From the NCBI RefSeq assembly GCF_965638725.1, contig NC_134956.1, positions 20,457,047 through 20,521,046 on the forward strand: a DNA stretch of 64,000 bases. Reading direction: 5' to 3'. The number at the start of each line of letters is the position of its first letter. Positions within the stretch are counted from its first letter, which is position 1. Source of the stretch: Aptenodytes patagonicus. Its lineage: Eukaryota; Chordata; Aves; Sphenisciformes; Spheniscidae. The notes under the pieces were generated by a model, which saw only the letters and a list, made by a program, of their open reading frames with translations, made no database searches and was not told where the DNA came from. This document shows positions 61,571-64,000 of this stretch, one piece after another. Made by a program: the position numbers and the translations under genes.

Positions 61571-61606
61571 CTTAAGTGCAGTACATACCTTAAGTCCAGT
61601 ACATAC
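61571..61606 (+). repeat. 18-bp tandem duplication
   Basis: CTTAAGTGCAGTACATAC (61571-61588) is followed directly by CTTAAGTCCAGTACATAC (61589-61606), differing at one base, and then by a partial third CTTGAAG. The first unit carries TTAAGTG, an NKX2-like word, which the single difference destroys in the second. Confidence 0.85.
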
Positions 61607-62884
61607 CTTGAAGCAGCCTCGGGTGCCCTTATCCCTGCAGCCTTCACTCTCCTTCCCCCGCAGCAGGGCTGACTCCGCAGCTCCACCACCCAACATGGGT
61701 CTCGGCTCACGCGGCTCCAAGGCAAGGGATTTCCAGGAGACCGGTCAACCAAAATCCCAGTGAAGTGGTGAGCGGGCAAGGCTTGGCGGTGACCAGCACT
61801 GCCATGGAAATAGTTTGCTGGCTCCATTCAAGCCTCCACCTGGCGATGAAGGAGGTGGATGCTGATGAAGATGAAGCACATCTCCTCCACTCCCCGCAGC
61901 TCTTGCTGCTTTGCCCAGGCGGCTGCTCCGGCACCTTCGGCTGGTTGCAGATTGAGGATAGGGACCGTACACTCTTCGAGGCAAGGACTGTTTCTCTACT
62001 CACTCGTCCAGCATGCCAAGCAAGTGCTTTTCGGGTCTGTAGAACAACCGCTACCTTTCCTGTTTCTTCTTATTCTTGGCACAAAGGATTTTGAATCATT
62101 TCCAACTGAGGTTAAAAGCATTTAAGAGTCTGTTTGCACAGTGTTTTTTTTAAAGCGACCTCTAGTTGTAACACACACTTCCCCCCGCATACACAAAAAT
62201 ATCCAAATGGCTTTTACCTTAGTAGCTGTCCTCATATTCCTGAGGAAAAACTCTATCAAGATTTTTTTTCCCCCTTTGCATTTTACCTATTGCTTGGTTT
62301 TCAAATTTCAACTTTGTATTTGAACAGTTACGTTGCACATGTCCCATCTCAGGTGGGGGGAAAAGTATGAACTAGAAAGAGCACAGTAATTCACATCACC
62401 TTGTTTCCTAGGCAGAGGACTAAAATACTGCTTACAAAATACCAGTATTTTTACACTACAAAAATACAATTAGGCTCTCAATTAAATTTTATTAATTTTA
62501 CTCGTGGGACTTTGTTAGCACGAGACAGCCGAAGGAACTCCCGAGGGCTCTCACTAAAATCCTTTGCACTAAGCCTCGCCATTTCGGCAGCTACAGAAAG
62601 GGGAAAAAATGGTTATTTCAAAGTACCAGAACCCAAATTCTGCGGACACATCCACCACAAGCTTTCCGTATGTCGTTAGTCCCAGGGAACAAACTGGATT
62701 TACTCACTTGACTGAAGTTTTCTACGCGCACAACCCTGCGTTTGCAGAAGTGGGGTGCTCAAGCGGTGGCTCACGGACAAGACGTACAGACTGACAAACT
62801 GCTTCAACAACAGGACTCTCCGCTTTTCTGAATACTGGCATCTCCCAAAAAAGAGAGCTTTCAGATTTAATTAAATTTTACTAT

Positions 62885-62890
62885 TTTATT
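62885..62890 (-). terminator. Distal poly(A) signal AATAAA
   Basis: AATAAA on minus in the context CACAAATAAAATAG, 124 bp beyond the proximal signal, with T-rich sequence downstream (62830-62850 read on minus). A candidate major 3' end of the proposed transcript. Confidence 0.35.
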
Positions 62891-63008
62891 TGTGAAAAAA
62901 CTACAAGCAGAATTCATAAATAGACATTTCTATTTAAAGCAGGAAAATGATAAAGTGGCTTCTAATAACAGTCGTGCACATGCCAGTAACAGGAATATAT
63001 TAACATCT

Positions 63009-63014
63009 TTTATT
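63009..63014 (-). terminator. Proximal poly(A) signal AATAAA
   Basis: TTTATT on plus, AATAAA on minus, in the context AGCAAATAAAAGATG. Cleavage would be expected about 15-25 nt on, near 62985-62995. It only has meaning if the minus-strand transcript exists. Confidence 0.35.
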
Positions 63015-63737
63015 TGCTAGACAAAGAGCAGTGTCCAATATAAATTTCCCGAAAACATTTAAGACCTGTGAATTTCTGACCAGTTCACAAAACCACCATT
63101 GACACTTTAGCATGAAGATTAAAACAAACCTAACAGGACTGTCAGCTCTAAAGACTTTACAGAGCGGAAAAACTTTCAAAAGCGTTATACAAGCTGTCTT
63201 TCTGGGCAAATGAAAAATATAGCTCGTATAATACATTAACATAAAAATCCACAAGATAAGATTATGTTTTGACATACTTAAACAAGCATTCTATATTTGT
63301 CTCCAACAAACAAAGCTAAGGAAATAATGTAACCATCTTTACACAGTAAATTAAGGTTACAAGTCATACACAAGAACAGAACTGCTTGCGCATTAAAAAC
63401 TGTTCAGCTCCATTGTCATACTCTAAATGTTGGCTCTTAAAACCATTCGGTTACATACAAGCAAAGGTTATTATATAGTCAGCAATTAATAAATTTTCAA
63501 TAATTTAAGTTTATGGTAGAGCTTAAAAAAGTAGACTGAGAATGATCTTGGTAAGGCAGGTGAAAACATCTCAGTGGAAATAAACTCACGGAAGCTGCTG
63601 CCAAATTTTCGATCTGTCCGATTTGAAACAAGCAAAGTGTTCCAATTAAAATAAATAGCCTGGTGGTGTAAAACGCTGTCATTTCTCCTTTGCAGAACTA
63701 TGTCAAACTGAGCAAGTCAGGCAAGCTGTGTTGGTGT

Positions 63738-63759
63738 CTCTGTGTGTGTGTGTCTGTGT
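63738..63759 (+). repeat. Short (TG)n microsatellite
   Basis: About seven TG dinucleotides with TC interruptions. It is short and of no evident function. Confidence 0.8.
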
Positions 63760-63764
63760 AAGAG

Positions 63765-64000
63765 TTGAAACTTCGCAAACGTTAACACTGTGCTTTACTT
63801 ACCTGCTTTCTGTGCCACTGAACACCACGAATCTGGTCCTTCCCCTACACTAGTGTTTTGGTTGGTTTGGTTCTTAAACACGCTCCCCACCAACAGCGGG
63901 ATAAGCCACGGACACAGCGCGGAGGGAATCCCACCCGCGGACGCGTGCCGTGGGGATGCTAACTTCAGAAATTAAGTGTAAAAGCAAACGCTATCCTTCA
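63765..64000. other. Right edge; possible minus-strand splice donor
   Basis: The minus strand reads AAAGCAG|GTAAGTAAAGC around 63795-63805, a near-consensus 5' splice site. Sequence to its right (63870-63960) is CpG-rich (CGCGTCCGCGGG on minus), so this could be the end of a noncoding or first exon. No coding frame with a recognised domain supports it; it may be chance. Confidence 0.2.

Larger units (their letters stand above)
54525..62855. other. Unique noncoding DNA with simple repeats
   Basis: No gene or named transposon recognised. AT-rich pieces at 55630-55760 (CTTCAAAGTATTTTTGAATG, TCF/LEF-like), 55860-55955, 58620-58770 and 59155-59240 alternate with GC-rich ones at 55090-55350 and 57310-57610. 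Long frames (158 codons at 57200-57676 minus, 139 at 57300-57719 plus) are mutually antisense and lack domains. Donor-like CAG|GTAAGG near 61203 has no matching exon. Individual simple repeats are listed separately. Confidence 0.5.
62862..63700 (-). other. Possible distal 3' UTR of a minus-strand gene
   Basis: Read on minus, this 840-bp block is AT-rich, has no long open frame, and ends with two well-placed AATAAA signals (63009-63014 and 62885-62890), the second followed within 40 nt by a T-rich CTCTCTTTTTTGGG stretch that suits a downstream element. Long, AT-rich, conserved-looking 3' untranslated regions with tandem poly(A) signals are typical of vertebrate developmental and neuronal genes. 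No coding exon is seen inside the window, so the gene body would lie to the right. I do not recognise the transcript. Alternatives are an AT-rich conserved noncoding element or plain intergenic DNA. Confidence 0.35.

Noticed and set aside
1..64000. CRISPR arrays, bacterial operons, insertion sequences, tRNA or rRNA genes
   Set aside because: No direct-repeat spacer array, no Shine-Dalgarno-linked gene strings, no tRNA cloverleaf with A/B boxes and no rRNA sequence found by reading both strands. The avian repeats make a prokaryotic origin untenable.

Overview
The window looks like nuclear DNA of a bird, most likely a neoavian, and I find no complete gene in it. The avian call rests on interspersed repeats. 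There are two young 3' ends of CR1 retroposons with the octamer-like tail typical of bird CR1 (23683-24237 on +, 32625-32950 on -), and one older CR1 tail (about 35190-35256). There is also a solo LTR of a common avian endogenous retrovirus family (3243-3834), flanked by a perfect 5-bp target duplication. Recognisable repeats cover only about 3 percent of the sequence, which fits the compact, repeat-poor genomes of birds. There is no operon structure, ribosome-binding-site pattern, CRISPR array or insertion sequence.

Layout. 1-3237 is unremarkable unique DNA. 3243-3834 is the solo LTR, read on the minus strand, with its TATA box, a CRE palindrome and a poly(A) signal. 3835-17240 is unique DNA with several AT-rich, homeobox-motif-rich islands (11260-11510, 13790-13990, 14580-14720, 15370-15700) that look like conserved noncoding or enhancer elements. 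17245-18060 is another such island followed by a short CpG-rich block. 18060-23600 is GC-rich, with scattered CpG clusters and a duplicated dodecamer. 23610-24237 is an old palindromic repeat fragment with a young CR1 directly against it. 24240-38660 is unique DNA holding three more fragments of the old palindromic repeat, the second young CR1, the CR1 fossil and simple repeats. 38660-62850 alternates GC-rich filler with AT-rich candidate regulatory islands (40620-40880, 41325-41450, 44050-44350, 52200-52730, 54360-54520). 62860-63700 is AT-rich and, on the minus strand, resembles the end of a long 3' untranslated region with two poly(A) signals. If that is right, the body of the gene lies beyond the right edge.

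Interpretation. The window is best described as a stretch of gene desert or a very large intron, with possible regulatory islands, perhaps beside a developmental gene to the right on the minus strand. That last step is inference. I could not name the flanking gene, and conservation cannot be seen from a single sequence. The many open reading frames of 60-300 codons lack recognisable domains, overlap on both strands and often run through homopolymers, so I treat them as chance. The only recognisable protein-coding remnants are the CR1 reverse-transcriptase C-terminal pieces. I saw nothing that supports a new defence, toxin or metabolic system.
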